Shown: positions 50,942 through 59,968 of the stretch, piece after piece
Layout of the letters: every line of letters begins with the position of its first letter
Numbering within the stretch: the stretch's first letter is position 1
From: Rhodococcus aetherivorans
GTDB lineage: Bacteria; Actinomycetota; Actinomycetes; Mycobacteriales; Mycobacteriaceae
NCBI RefSeq assembly: GCF_011058165.1
Contig: NZ_JAALEG010000028.1
Coordinates: 1-60,058, forward strand
Direction of reading: 5' to 3'
DNA: 60,058 nucleotides
Notes under the pieces: model-generated
What the model saw: only the letters and a program-made list of their open reading frames with translations
What the model was told of the DNA's origin: nothing
The model's database searches: none
Translations under genes and position numbers: made by a program

Positions 50942-52780
50942 TTACGCGTCATCCTGCCGCTTGGCTGCTTCCCGTCCCGCGAGGTAACCGAACACCAGCC
51001 CGAGCGAGATCGTCCCCCCGGCGCCTCCGTAGAAGCCCTTCGTGGGTGCGCCTCCTGCGTTGCCGGCGGCGTACAGGCCTGGAATGACCTTGCCTTCGGT
51101 GTTCAGCGCGCGTCCGAGTGCGTCGGTCTTCGGGCCGCCCACGGTGCCGAGCGCGCTGGCCTGGACCTCGAGCGCGTAGTACGGCGCGGTGTCGACCGGT
51201 CCCAGCACGCTCGACTTCGGGCTCTTCAGCATGGGTCGGATGATCTTCGCCAGGGGTCCGACCACGAGGGAACGCACGCGTTCGGGGTCGTTCCTCTTCG
51301 CCACCCGTCCGGCGAGCGTGCTCACGATCGGACCGATCGCCGCGGCGATGCGCATCCGCGCCTTTGCGGTGGCGGCGGGGAACCGCGCGTCGGGCGAGTT
51401 CTTGCCCAGCCGGGGATAGTAGGCGCCGAAGTAGCGGTCGAACAAGGTGTCCCCGCGGTGGAACTGCGGGTCGCGAGCTCGGGCGGCCTCGGGGTTGAAC
51501 CGGTCGACTGTGCGGAGCAGCCCCACCTCGTCGACCCCGATCTTGTTCGCCAGCTCCGACAGGGTGTCGGCGCGGTGGAGGTAGTCGGGCACCTCTGCGC
51601 CCGGCGTGACGCCGAAGATCCCGAACTTCGTCCAGTAGTTGTGGTCGAAGATCAGCCAGGCCGTGGCATTGGGCATGGTGCCCGTCTCCGGGTCGACCTC
51701 GCGCATGATCTGCCCGAACTGGTCGTAGGCCAGGGCCTCGTTCGCGAAGCGCTCACCCTTGCTGTTGACCATGATGCTGTGCGGCAGCGCTCGCTCGCCC
51801 AGGAACACACGACTGAGCGGGCGGCCCTCCAGCTCTTCACCGGGCAGCTGCACGCCGGGCATCCACCAGGCGTCCTCCATGCCGGTCAGATCAGCGCCCA
51901 CCTCCTGCGCCAGCTGCACCGCGATGCCGTCGTGGCCCTGGGGGGAGACCTGCACGCCGAAGGGCGCGTCGAGGTAGGTCGTGGTGATCTCGGTCGAGCT
52001 CTCGAACCCGCCGCTGGCCAGCAGGACCCCCCGGGTGGCACGCACCGTGTGCTCGGCGCCGTCGGCCCGCACGACGATCCCCCGCACCCCCGATTCGTCG
52101 GTGACAAGCCGGGTCGCGGGCGTCTCGACGCGAACGTCGACGCCGTTGCGCAGCCCCGCCTCGAGCAGTGCTCCGATCAAGGCCGGTCCGGCGAGCCAGA
52201 CGTCGTCGATGCCGATCCCGCCCAGCAACCAGAACGGGAGCGGGTTCTTGGCCATGCCCGTGGTCAGGGCCGGTCGCACGTACTTCGCGTTCTCCCCGAG
52301 TCCCTCCGGGGAGTACGGGCCGGGGAACAGTGCCCGACCGACGGACGCGCCGTCGATGTCGGAGCGGTAGTCCGGCCAGATCGTCGGGATCCACCCGAAG
52401 GAGGTGTGCTCTTCGATGAACCGGGCGACGTGCGGTCCGGTCTCCAGGAACTTCTCCACCAGGTCGTGGTCGAGGATCCGGTCGCGACCTTGGCCGTAGA
52501 TGTACCGCCGCGCCTGGTCCAGGTCGTCGTGCACCTTCAGGTCCTTGGTCGAGAAGCCGTGGTTGGGGATCCAGGCGGCACCCGCCGAGATGCCGGTGGC
52601 GCCCCCGACGATCTCCCGGGACTCGACCACGAGGACTCGTGCCCCCTCCTTGGCGGCGGTGAGCGCCGCCATCAGGCCTGCGCCGCCGGACCCGACGATC
52701 GCCACGTCCACCTCGTCGGGGATGCCCTTCTGGGACGCGGTCCCGATGGAGCCGCTGTGCTCGGTCGAACTGCTAGCCAT
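50942..52780 (-). CDS. KstD-like FAD-dependent dehydrogenase (flavocytochrome c/fumarate reductase family)
   Basis: 612 residues from ATG 52780. FAD site VDVAIVGSGGAGLMAALTAA at residues 24-43, VVESREIVGGATGISAGAAW, middle part GVLLASGGFESSTEITTTYL and MVNSKGERFANEALAYDQFG, C-terminal FAD loop VIPGLYAAGNAGGAPTKGFY with GGAGGTISLGLVFGYLAGRE. The family includes 3-ketosteroid delta-1-dehydrogenases and related enzymes that desaturate or reduce cyclic ketones. No Tat signal, so it is cytosolic. The gene is alone and lies behind twin dyads, which suggests its own repressor encoded elsewhere. Steroid use is not proven by sequence. Confidence 0.85.
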   Translation of the reverse strand: MASSSTEHSGSIGTASQKGIPDEVDVAIVGSGGAGLMAALTAAKEGARVLVVESREIVGGATGISAGAAWIPNHGFSTKDLKVHDDLDQARRYIYGQGRDRILDHDLVEKFLETGPHVARFIEEHTSFGWIPTIWPDYRSDIDGASVGRALFPGPYSPEGLGENAKYVRPALTTGMAKNPLPFWLLGGIGIDDVWLAGPALIGALLEAGLRNGVDVRVETPATRLVTDESGVRGIVVRADGAEHTVRATRGVLLASGGFESSTEITTTYLDAPFGVQVSPQGHDGIAVQLAQEVGADLTGMEDAWWMPGVQLPGEELEGRPLSRVFLGERALPHSIMVNSKGERFANEALAYDQFGQIMREVDPETGTMPNATAWLIFDHNYWTKFGIFGVTPGAEVPDYLHRADTLSELANKIGVDEVGLLRTVDRFNPEAARARDPQFHRGDTLFDRYFGAYYPRLGKNSPDARFPAATAKARMRIAAAIGPIVSTLAGRVAKRNDPERVRSLVVGPLAKIIRPMLKSPKSSVLGPVDTAPYYALEVQASALGTVGGPKTDALGRALNTEGKVIPGLYAAGNAGGAPTKGFYGGAGGTISLGLVFGYLAGREAAKRQDDA

Positions 52781-52845
52781 GATCCTCCGTACGGTCGGTT
52801 TCGGTCACGCCCCTCCCGACGGAAGGGCGCGACGCTCGTCATATA

Positions 52846-52879
52846 GTTGATTACTCAATCATATAGTTGAACACTCAAC
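52846..52879 (-). promoter_or_regulatory. Twin dyad operators upstream of the KstD-like gene
   Basis: GTTGA-TTAC-TCAAT (52846-52859) and GTTGA-ACAC-TCAAC (52866-52879) are two inverted repeats, 20 bases apart, inside a direct repeat TCATATAGTTGA (52839 and 52859). They lie 65-100 bases upstream of the start codon in otherwise GC-rich DNA. The remaining gap to 53041 shows nothing recognised. Confidence 0.65.
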
Positions 52880-53041
52880 CATACTTTCCTGTTCCCGGCC
52901 GAAGTCGCCCCGCGACGACCACTCGGGCTCTCCCCGGGAACGGTGCCGCGCCGGCTCCGACGGCATTCCGGCCGGCTGGACGAACTCGCCCGCAGCGTGA
53001 AGGGCCGACTACGACTGCAGCACTACGCCGTTTCCAGCTAC

Positions 53042-54544
53042 CTAGGGCGCCGGTTCCCCGATCAGCAGGGCGAGCAGCAGCTCGGCCCGGACGCGGGCGT
53101 CGCCGAGGTCGACGCCGAGCACCTGCTCCGCCTTGGCGATCCGGCTGCGCAGGGTGTGCCGGTGCACCTCCAGAGCCGCGGCCGCCGCCTCCCACTGCCC
53201 GTTCGCCTCGAGGAACGCCCGCAACGACGCGACGAGCCTGGTCCCCCGGCCGCGGTCGTAGTCGGCGAGAGCGGAAACAGTGGACGCAGCCACGGATTCG
53301 AGTACGGCCCGCACCGCCGGGGAGGCGAGCAGGGCGGTTCCGTGCGTGGCGTCGAACTCGACGAGGCGGTGGGCCGCGTCCGCCGCGGCCACGGCGTGTT
53401 CGGCCTGCTCGACGGCGCGGCGGGTGTCGGCGAGCCGGTGCGCGGCGCTGAGCCCGGCGCGGAGGGTGCGCGCCTGCGGCGGGGCGAGGTCCGCCAGGAG
53501 CGCCGCCACGTCGGACAGCGTGTCCTCACCGCGCAGCAGCACGGTGAGCGCCTCGTCGCCGCTGCGCGCGTACAGCGGGCGCTGCCGGGCGCCGAGACCG
53601 GCGTCCAGCACGCGCCGCACGTCGGCCGCGGCCGGGGTGTGCAGACGCAGGATCCGGATGCGGTTGCGGGCGCCGACCGCGTCGGCGAGATACTCCAAGG
53701 CGTCGCCGGAGTCGAGGACGTCGTCGACGAGCAGGCCGAATGCCTTCGCGCCCAGCGCGTTCCGCTCCGCGCGCAGCCGCCGCGGCTTGTCCAGCTCGAG
53801 GGTGACGAGGGAGACGGCGTGGCCGATCAGGACGAGTTCGACGTTCTCGAGCGGGCGGTCGGCCTGCACGGCCAGGTGTCCGCTGACGAGGCCGGCGTGC
53901 GTGACCGGTTGCACCGTCAGCGTCCGGCCGGGCCGGCTCGTGGTGACCGAGCCGGCACCGTCCCGGCGCAGCTCCGAGATCTGCTCTGCCAGCTCCGCCG
54001 CGGCCTCGGGGTGGGCGACCACCTCCCCGCTGCGCTCGTCGAGGTAGGCGACGGCGGCGCTGGTGGCGACGGCCAGTTCCCGCACGATCGCGGCCACGCC
54101 GCCGCGCAGCGCGGCGCGGGTGATGCGCACCTGGGTGTCGGCGGCGCGCCGCACCAGCTCGTACTGCTGTTCGGCGAGCCGGGCGGTGACGGCACGGCTG
54201 ACGGCGGCGAACGGCGTCGTGTACGGCACCTCGAGCAGCGCCAGCCCCACCGCGTCGGCCGCCTCGAGCACCGACTGCGGGATCCGCTCGTGCGACAGCC
54301 CGGTGCCGAACCCAAGGGCGGCGACGCCCGCCTCCGCGAGGCGGCGCACGTAGTCACCGCCCTCCTCCGCATGCAGTCCCAGGCCGGTGGTGAGGACGAG
54401 TTCCCCGCCGGAGAGCCAGGGCCGCGGGTCCAGCAGTTCGGTGGGCTGGACGAACCCGATCGGCCGCTCCTTCCCGGTCCGGCCGCCGCGCAGTGTCAAT
54501 CCCAGTCCCGGTTGCCGCAGCAGCCAGGCGATGCCGACGCTCAT
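53042..54544 (-). CDS. PucR-family transcriptional regulator (probable GABA regulator)
   Basis: 500 residues. N-terminal PucR ligand domain (about 5-130): PTELLDPRPWLSGGELVLTT and LGFGTGLSHERIPQSVLEAA. A middle helical/GGDEF-like part follows (AYLDERSGEVVAHPEAAAEL). The C-terminal HTH lies at about 435-495: LRAFLEANGQWEAAAAALEV, HRHTLRSRIAKAEQVLGVDL. PucR proteins control purine, proline and polyamine/GABA use. It is divergent from gabT-gabD with 134 bases between, so it most likely activates them in response to GABA or a precursor. Confidence 0.88.
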   Translation of the reverse strand: MSVGIAWLLRQPGLGLTLRGGRTGKERPIGFVQPTELLDPRPWLSGGELVLTTGLGLHAEEGGDYVRRLAEAGVAALGFGTGLSHERIPQSVLEAADAVGLALLEVPYTTPFAAVSRAVTARLAEQQYELVRRAADTQVRITRAALRGGVAAIVRELAVATSAAVAYLDERSGEVVAHPEAAAELAEQISELRRDGAGSVTTSRPGRTLTVQPVTHAGLVSGHLAVQADRPLENVELVLIGHAVSLVTLELDKPRRLRAERNALGAKAFGLLVDDVLDSGDALEYLADAVGARNRIRILRLHTPAAADVRRVLDAGLGARQRPLYARSGDEALTVLLRGEDTLSDVAALLADLAPPQARTLRAGLSAAHRLADTRRAVEQAEHAVAAADAAHRLVEFDATHGTALLASPAVRAVLESVAASTVSALADYDRGRGTRLVASLRAFLEANGQWEAAAAALEVHRHTLRSRIAKAEQVLGVDLGDARVRAELLLALLIGEPAP

Positions 54545-54678
54545 GGGGCCATCGTAAGACCGCTCGACGAAATGGCGCGGTGCGATTCACCGGGTTGTAC
54601 GAATCGGCCCTGTCTCGGGTCCGCGGACGCTCCCATACTCGAATCGTCTCTACGCCGCCGAGCCCGAGGAAGTCCCCC

Positions 54679-56067
54679 ATGACGAGCATCGAATACCGCC
54701 TTCCGCAGCAGCGTCGCCTGGTCACCGCGCTGCCCGGCCCGCGCTCGGCGGCACTGACCGAGCGTCGCCGCACGGCCGTCGGGGCGGGTGTGGCCTCCTC
54801 CGTGCCGGTCTACGCCGCCGACGTCGACGGCGGCATCGTCGTCGACGTCGACGGCAACGCCCTGATCGACCTCGGTTCCGGCATCGCGGTCACCAGTGTC
54901 GGCGCCTCGGACCCGGCGGTCGTGGCGGCGGTGCAGGAGCAGGTCGCGCACTTCACGCACACCTGCTTCATGGTCACTCCCTACGAGGGCTACATCGCCG
55001 TCGCCGAGAAGCTCGCGGCCCTGACCCCCGGCGACCACGCCAAGCGCACGGTGCTGTTCAACAGCGGCGCGGAGGCGGTGGAGAACGCGGTCAAGATCGC
55101 CCGGGTCGCGACCGGTCGCAGCGCCGTGGTGGTCTTCGACCACGCCTACCACGGCCGCACCAACCTGACGATGGCGCTGACCGCGAAGAACCAGCCCTAC
55201 AAGGAGGGCTTCGGCCCGTTCGCCCCGGACATCCACCGCGTGCCGGCGTCGTACCCGTTCCGCGAGGGCCGCAACTACGACGGCACCGAGGTCACCGGTG
55301 AGCAGGCCGCCCATCGCGCGATCGTGCAGATCGACAAGCAGATCGGTGCGCACAACGTCGCCGCGATCGTGCTCGAGCCCATCCAGGGCGAGGGCGGATT
55401 CATCGTGCCGGCCAAGGGTTTCCTGCCGACCCTCGTCGACTGGGCGAAGGCCAACGGCATCGTCTTCGTCGCCGACGAGGTGCAGACCGGCTTCGCGCGC
55501 ACGGGCGACTGGTTCGCCAGCAACGACGAGAACGTCGTGCCGGACCTGATGACCCTCGCCAAGGGCATCGCCGGCGGCATGCCGCTCGCCGCGGTGACCG
55601 GCCGCGCCGAGCTGATCGACGCCGTCCACGGCGGCGGCCTCGGCGGCACCTACGGCGGCAACCCCGTCGCGTGCGCCGCGGCGCTGGCCACGCTGGACCG
55701 GATCGAGCAGCTGGACCTGTGCGGCCGCGCCCGGCGCATCGAGCAGATCGCCACCGAGCGGCTGCGGGCGCTCGCCGCGGACGTCGACATCGTCGGCGAG
55801 GTCCGCGGCCGCGGCGCGATGCTCGCCGTCGAGTTCGTGCAGCCCGGCACGCGCGAGCCGAATCCGGAGGCCACCAAGGCGATCGCCGCGAAGGCGCTCG
55901 AGCAGGGTGTCATCGTGCTCACCTGCGGCACCTACGGCAACGTCGTCCGCCTGCTGCCACCGCTGGTGATCTCCGACGAGCTGCTCACCGACGGCCTCGA
56001 CGTCCTCGCCTCCGCCGTCCGCGATGTCGCGGGCGTGCGCCCGACCCTGGCAGGAGCCACCCGATGA
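54679..56067 (+). CDS. gabT: 4-aminobutyrate aminotransferase
   Basis: 462 residues from ATG 54679. Class III PLP transaminase: FNSGAEAVENAVKIARVATG, FDHAYHGRTNLTMALTAKNQ, Asp in VFVADEVQTGFARTGDWFAS and the PLP Lys in LMTLAKGIAGGMPLAAV (about residue 294). GTYGGNPVACAAALATLDRI is typical of GabT. It converts GABA and alpha-ketoglutarate to succinate semialdehyde and glutamate. It forms an ATGA-overlapping pair with gabD and is divergent from the PucR regulator. Glutamate released could be drained by the nearby NAD-glutamate dehydrogenase. Confidence 0.93.
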   Translation: MTSIEYRLPQQRRLVTALPGPRSAALTERRRTAVGAGVASSVPVYAADVDGGIVVDVDGNALIDLGSGIAVTSVGASDPAVVAAVQEQVAHFTHTCFMVTPYEGYIAVAEKLAALTPGDHAKRTVLFNSGAEAVENAVKIARVATGRSAVVVFDHAYHGRTNLTMALTAKNQPYKEGFGPFAPDIHRVPASYPFREGRNYDGTEVTGEQAAHRAIVQIDKQIGAHNVAAIVLEPIQGEGGFIVPAKGFLPTLVDWAKANGIVFVADEVQTGFARTGDWFASNDENVVPDLMTLAKGIAGGMPLAAVTGRAELIDAVHGGGLGGTYGGNPVACAAALATLDRIEQLDLCGRARRIEQIATERLRALAADVDIVGEVRGRGAMLAVEFVQPGTREPNPEATKAIAAKALEQGVIVLTCGTYGNVVRLLPPLVISDELLTDGLDVLASAVRDVAGVRPTLAGATR

Positions 56068-57509
56068 CCCACACCCTCCCCGCGGGCGTCCCGACCCGGC
56101 TCTGGCTGGGCGGCAAGCTCACCGACTCGTCCACCGGCGCGACGTTCCCCGTCGAGGACCCCGCCACCGGCGCGGTGCTCGCCGACGTCGCCGACGCCTC
56201 CGCCGACGACGGGCTGCGCGCCCTCGACCTCGCCGTCGCCGCGCAGGCCGAGTGGGCCGCGACCGCGCCCCGGGTGCGCGGCGAGATCCTGCGCACCGCC
56301 TTCGACCTCGTCCACGCCCGCGGCGACGACTTCGCCCGCGTCATCACCCTCGAGATGGGCAAGACCGTCGCCGAGGCGCGCGGCGAGGTGAACTACGGCG
56401 CCGAGTTCCTGCGCTGGTTCGCCGAGGAGGCCGTGCGCATCGGCGGCCGCACCGCCACCGCCCCCGCCGGCAGCGGGCGCATCCTCGTCACCAAGGAACC
56501 GGTCGGGCCGGTCCTGGCGATCACCCCGTGGAACTTCCCGCTGGCGATGGCCACCCGCAAGATCGGCCCGGCCCTGGCCGCGGGCTGCCCGATCCTGGTC
56601 AAGCCGGCCGCCGAGACCCCGCTGACGATGCTGCTGCTCGGGCAGGTCTTCGCCGACGCCGGCCTGCCGGCCGGGGTGCTGTCGATCCTGCCCGCCACCG
56701 ACGCCGCGGCGCTGACCGGGCCGCTGCTCACCGACGCGCGGCTGCGCAAGATCACCTTCACCGGCTCCACCGGCGTCGGCAAGCTGCTGGTCCGCCAGTC
56801 CGCCGACCGGCTGCTGCGCACCTCGATGGAACTCGGCGGCAACGCCCCGTTCCTGGTGTTCGACGACGCCGACGTCGACGCCGCCGTGGACGGCGCGATG
56901 GCCGCGAAGATGCGCAACGGCGGCGAGGCCTGCACCGCCGCCAACCGCTTCCACGTCGCCCGCAGCGTCGCCGGCGAGTTCACCGACAAGCTCACCGCCC
57001 GCATCGCGGCGCTGCGCACCGGCCACGGCCTCGACGACGGCACCGACCTCGGCCCGCTGATCACCGCCCGGCAGCGCGCCACGGTCGAGGCACTGGTGCG
57101 CGACGCCGTCGAGCGCGGTGCCCGGGTCCGCACCGGCGGGCAGATCCCCGACGGACCCGGCACGTTCTACCCGCCGACCGTGCTCGACGAGGTCCCGGCC
57201 GACGCGCGACTGCTGCGGGAGGAGATCTTCGGTCCGGTCGCGGCGATCACCGTCTTCGACACCGAGGACGAGGCGATCGCCGCCGCCAACGCCACCGAAT
57301 ACGGCCTGGCCGCGTACTTCTACACCCGCGACCTCGACCGCGCGATGCGCGTGGCGTCCGCGCTGAAGACCGGCATGGTCGGTGTCAACCGCGGCATCAT
57401 CTCCGACGTCGCCGCCCCGTTCGGTGGCGTCAAGGAGTCCGGATTCGGCCGCGAAGGCGCGGCCGAGGGTATCGAGGAATACCTCGACACCAAGTACATC
57501 GCCCTGTAG
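56064..57509 (+). CDS. gabD: Succinate-semialdehyde dehydrogenase (NADP-type)
   Basis: 481 residues, start overlapping the gabT stop (ATGA). ALDH motifs: ITPWNFPLAMATRKIGPALA, ITFTGSTGVGKLLV, catalytic Glu in MELGGNAPFLVFDD (about 255) and catalytic Cys in NGGEACTAANRFHV (about 290). The C-terminus PFGGVKESGFGREGAAEGIE is diagnostic for SSADH. It oxidises succinate semialdehyde to succinate. Very regular third-position GC and a strong downstream hairpin mark the end of the operon. Confidence 0.93.
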   Translation: MTHTLPAGVPTRLWLGGKLTDSSTGATFPVEDPATGAVLADVADASADDGLRALDLAVAAQAEWAATAPRVRGEILRTAFDLVHARGDDFARVITLEMGKTVAEARGEVNYGAEFLRWFAEEAVRIGGRTATAPAGSGRILVTKEPVGPVLAITPWNFPLAMATRKIGPALAAGCPILVKPAAETPLTMLLLGQVFADAGLPAGVLSILPATDAAALTGPLLTDARLRKITFTGSTGVGKLLVRQSADRLLRTSMELGGNAPFLVFDDADVDAAVDGAMAAKMRNGGEACTAANRFHVARSVAGEFTDKLTARIAALRTGHGLDDGTDLGPLITARQRATVEALVRDAVERGARVRTGGQIPDGPGTFYPPTVLDEVPADARLLREEIFGPVAAITVFDTEDEAIAAANATEYGLAAYFYTRDLDRAMRVASALKTGMVGVNRGIISDVAAPFGGVKESGFGREGAAEGIEEYLDTKYIAL

Positions 57510-57544
57510 GCCCCGCGGCGGGACCCCGCCCGGCAATCGAATAC

Positions 57545-57591
57545 CGGCTCGGTCCGGGATCACGGCACACCGCCGGTCCCGGACCGAGCCG
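57545..57591. terminator. Bidirectional terminator hairpin
   Basis: CGGCTCGGTCCGGGA (57545-57559) pairs with TCCCGGACCGAGCCG (57577-57591), 15 bp, loop 17 nt, between the convergent gabD and TetR genes. Confidence 0.8.
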
Positions 57592-57605
57592 TATCCTCTT
57601 GCGGC

Positions 57606-58271
57606 TCAGTCCTTCCGGAGCAGCTCCAGGCGCGCCTCGAGTCCGGCGATCATCGCGTCGAGTCCGGCGTCGAAACCGGCGTCCGGGGTGTAGTGGCCGC
57701 CCGATCCGGCGAACGCGTCGATCGCCGCGGTGAACACCGGGCTGTCGCCGGCGAGGTCGGCGGTGTCGAAGATGTCGGCCGGTGCGTTGGCGTCGAGCGC
57801 GGAGCCGAAGATGAACGACTCCAGCGCGACGACGACCGGCACGATCGTGTCGATCGGCCACCCGGCCTCCGCGAAGCCCGCCGCCACCGCCTCGTACACC
57901 GCCAGGGTGCGGGGCGCGCCCGCGACGGGCATCACGGCGATCACCGGGACCAGCGGCGCGTGCCGGGCGAACACGTCCCGGTAGGACAGGGCCCACCGCC
58001 GCGTCGCCACCGCCCACGGCTCGGCGCCGAAGCCGCTCACGTCGACCTTCGTCATGAGGTCCTCCTGCACCCACAGCAGGACGTCCTGCTTCGAGCTCAC
58101 GTGGTTGTACAGGGCGGACGGGGCCACACCGAGGGCACGGGCGAGCTTGGCGACGGTGAAGGCGTCGTAGCCGCCCTGCTCGATCACGTCGAGCGCCGCG
58201 TCGGTGATCGCCTGCCGAGACAGCACTTTCGTCGACGGCCGGCCGGCGCGTCGATGCGTCCCCTCTCCCAC
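57606..58271 (-). CDS. TetR-family regulator of the putrescine oxidase gene
   Basis: 221 residues from GTG 58271, chosen because GGGGAG lies 6 bases upstream and HTH spacing fits; the open frame extends much further but is antisense to the oxidase. HTH: RRAGRPSTKVLSRQAITDAA, EQGGYDAFTVAKLARALGVA and PSALYNHVSSKQDVLLWVQE. The TetR_C-like domain has PIDTIVPVVVALESFIFGSA. It is divergent from the putrescine oxidase gene and probably represses it; putrescine or an aminoaldehyde would be the natural inducer (inference). Confidence 0.86.
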   Translation of the reverse strand: MGEGTHRRAGRPSTKVLSRQAITDAALDVIEQGGYDAFTVAKLARALGVAPSALYNHVSSKQDVLLWVQEDLMTKVDVSGFGAEPWAVATRRWALSYRDVFARHAPLVPVIAVMPVAGAPRTLAVYEAVAAGFAEAGWPIDTIVPVVVALESFIFGSALDANAPADIFDTADLAGDSPVFTAAIDAFAGSGGHYTPDAGFDAGLDAMIAGLEARLELLRKD

Positions 58272-58363
58272 GCCGCTCCCCTTCGCCTCACGATTCCGGC
58301 CACGAATTGCCGCGAAGGTCTTCTCCTCGCGCCCCGATGAGGTTACAGTGTGATGCGACACAT

Positions 58364-58378
58364 ATGAATGTCGTTCAT
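58364..58378. promoter_or_regulatory. Candidate TetR operator before putrescine oxidase
   Basis: ATGAA-TGTCG-TTCAT is a 5-bp dyad in an AT-rich pocket, 20 bases upstream of the oxidase ATG and 93 bases from the divergent TetR start. Confidence 0.45.
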
Positions 58379-58397
58379 TTTCTCGAAGGGGAATCCC

Positions 58398-59816
58398 ATG
58401 AAATCCATCGAGCGTGACGTCGTCGTCGTCGGGGCGGGCCCGTCCGGCCTGACCGCCGCCTACCGCCTCCGGCAGGCGGGCCTGCGGGTCGCCGTCCTCG
58501 AAGCCCGCGACCGCGTCGGCGGCCGCACCTGGACCGACACGATCGACGGAGCGATGCTCGAGATCGGCGGTCAGTGGGTGTCTCCCGACCAGACCGCCCT
58601 GATCGCGCTGCTCGACGAACTGGGCCTGCGCACGTTCTCCCGCTACCGCGAGGGCGAGAACATCTACCTCGACGCCGAGGGCCGGCCCGTCCGGTACCGC
58701 GGCGAGATGTTCCCCACCTCCGAGCACACCCGCGCCGAGATGGACAAGCTGATCGCGCTGCTCGACGAACTCGCCGCCGAGATCGGCCCCCGGGAGCCGT
58801 GGGCGCATCCGCGGGCGCGGGAACTCGACACCGTCTCCTTCCACCACTGGTTGCGGGCCAACTCCGACGACGAGGAGGCGTGCAACAACATCGGGCTGTT
58901 CATCGCGGGGGGGATGCTCACCAAGCCGGCCCACGCGTTCTCCGCACTGCAGGCGATCCTCATGGCGGCCTCCGCGGGCTCGTTCAGCAACCTCGTGGAC
59001 GAGGACTTCATCCTCGACCAGCGCGTCGTGGGCGGCATGCAGCAGGTGTCGCAGCGGCTCGCCGAAAAGCTCGGCGACGACGTCTTTCTCGGCAACCCGG
59101 TCCGGACCCTGCACTGGTCCGAGGGCGAAGAACCGGGCGCGCCCGGGCACGTGCGGGCGGTGGCCGACGGCGTCACCGTCGATGCCCGGTTCGCCGTGCT
59201 GGCCGTGCCGCCGAACCTGTACTCCCGGATCTCCTACGTCCCGCCGCTGCCGCGCCGCCAGCACCAGATGCACCAGCACCAGTCCCTCGGTCTCGTCATC
59301 AAGGTGCATGCCGTGTACGACACGCCGTTCTGGCGCGAGGACGGCCTGTCCGGCACGTGCTTCGGCGCCGGGGCACTCGTCCAGGAGATCTACGACAACA
59401 CCAACTTCGAGGATCCGCGCGGCACCCTGGTGGCCTTCGTGGCGGACGAGAAGGCCGACGCCGTCTTCGAACTCCCCGCCGAGGAGCGCAAGGCCGCCAT
59501 CCTCTCGTCCATGGCCGGCTACCTCGGCGAGAAGGCGCTGAGCCCGGTCGTCTACTACGAATCCGACTGGGGCTCGGAGGAGTGGACCCGCGGAGCCTAC
59601 GCGGCAAGCTACGACCTCGGCGGCCTGCACCGCTACGGCAAGGACCAGCTCACCCCCGTCGGTCCGATCCTCTTCTCGTCGTCCGACCTCGCCGCGGAGG
59701 GCTACCAGCACGTCGACGGAGCCGTGCGCATGGGCGAGGACACGGCCCGGCGCATCCTCGACGCCCTCGGCTCCCGCTCGGCCGCGGCCGCGGTGGCCGG
59801 TGCCCCGGCACACTGA
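58398..59816 (+). CDS. puo: Putrescine oxidase / flavin monoamine oxidase
   Basis: 472 residues from ATG 58398 (GAAGGGGAATCCC upstream). FAD site DVVVVGAGPSGLTAAYRLRQ, then VLEARDRVGGRTWTDTIDGA and EIGGQWVSPDQTALIALLDE; substrate part IGLFIAGGMLTKPAHAFSAL and ASAGSFSNLVDEDFILDQRV; C-terminal FAD loop SSDLAAEGYQHVDGAVRMGE. This combination matches putrescine oxidases of Rhodococcus and Micrococcus (about 450-480 residues). It oxidises putrescine to 4-aminobutanal, ammonia and hydrogen peroxide. The next enzyme, an aminobutyraldehyde dehydrogenase, is not in the window; the resulting GABA would be used by gabT-gabD. Confidence 0.9.
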   Translation: MKSIERDVVVVGAGPSGLTAAYRLRQAGLRVAVLEARDRVGGRTWTDTIDGAMLEIGGQWVSPDQTALIALLDELGLRTFSRYREGENIYLDAEGRPVRYRGEMFPTSEHTRAEMDKLIALLDELAAEIGPREPWAHPRARELDTVSFHHWLRANSDDEEACNNIGLFIAGGMLTKPAHAFSALQAILMAASAGSFSNLVDEDFILDQRVVGGMQQVSQRLAEKLGDDVFLGNPVRTLHWSEGEEPGAPGHVRAVADGVTVDARFAVLAVPPNLYSRISYVPPLPRRQHQMHQHQSLGLVIKVHAVYDTPFWREDGLSGTCFGAGALVQEIYDNTNFEDPRGTLVAFVADEKADAVFELPAEERKAAILSSMAGYLGEKALSPVVYYESDWGSEEWTRGAYAASYDLGGLHRYGKDQLTPVGPILFSSSDLAAEGYQHVDGAVRMGEDTARRILDALGSRSAAAAVAGAPAH

Positions 59817-59909
59817 CCACCCCTCGCGGCCCGGCCGCCGCGACACCGAAGACCCTTTTCTACACCGTTTTTCACGACTCCTTCGGCGCGCCCGTCGCGG
59901 CGCCCGACG

Positions 59910-59968
59910 CGCTCACGACGACGTGAGCGTTCCGGTCGCGGCGGCGCCGCCCCTCCGGCGGCGCCGCC
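59910..59968 (+). terminator. Double hairpin after putrescine oxidase
   Basis: CGCTCACG-acga-CGTGAGCG (59910-59929) followed by GGCGGCGCCGCC-cctcc-GGCGGCGCCGCC (59940-59968). Both are stable stems downstream of the oxidase stop; the rest of 59817-60058 holds no recognised gene. Confidence 0.6.

Noticed and set aside
52846..52879. KstR site before the KstD-like gene
   Set aside because: GTTGA-N4-TCAAC does not contain the AAC-NN-GTT core in KstR spacing.
58272..59846. Upstream extension of the TetR frame across the putrescine oxidase
   Set aside because: The HTH fits a start at GTG 58271 with a good ribosome site; the extension is antisense to the oxidase.
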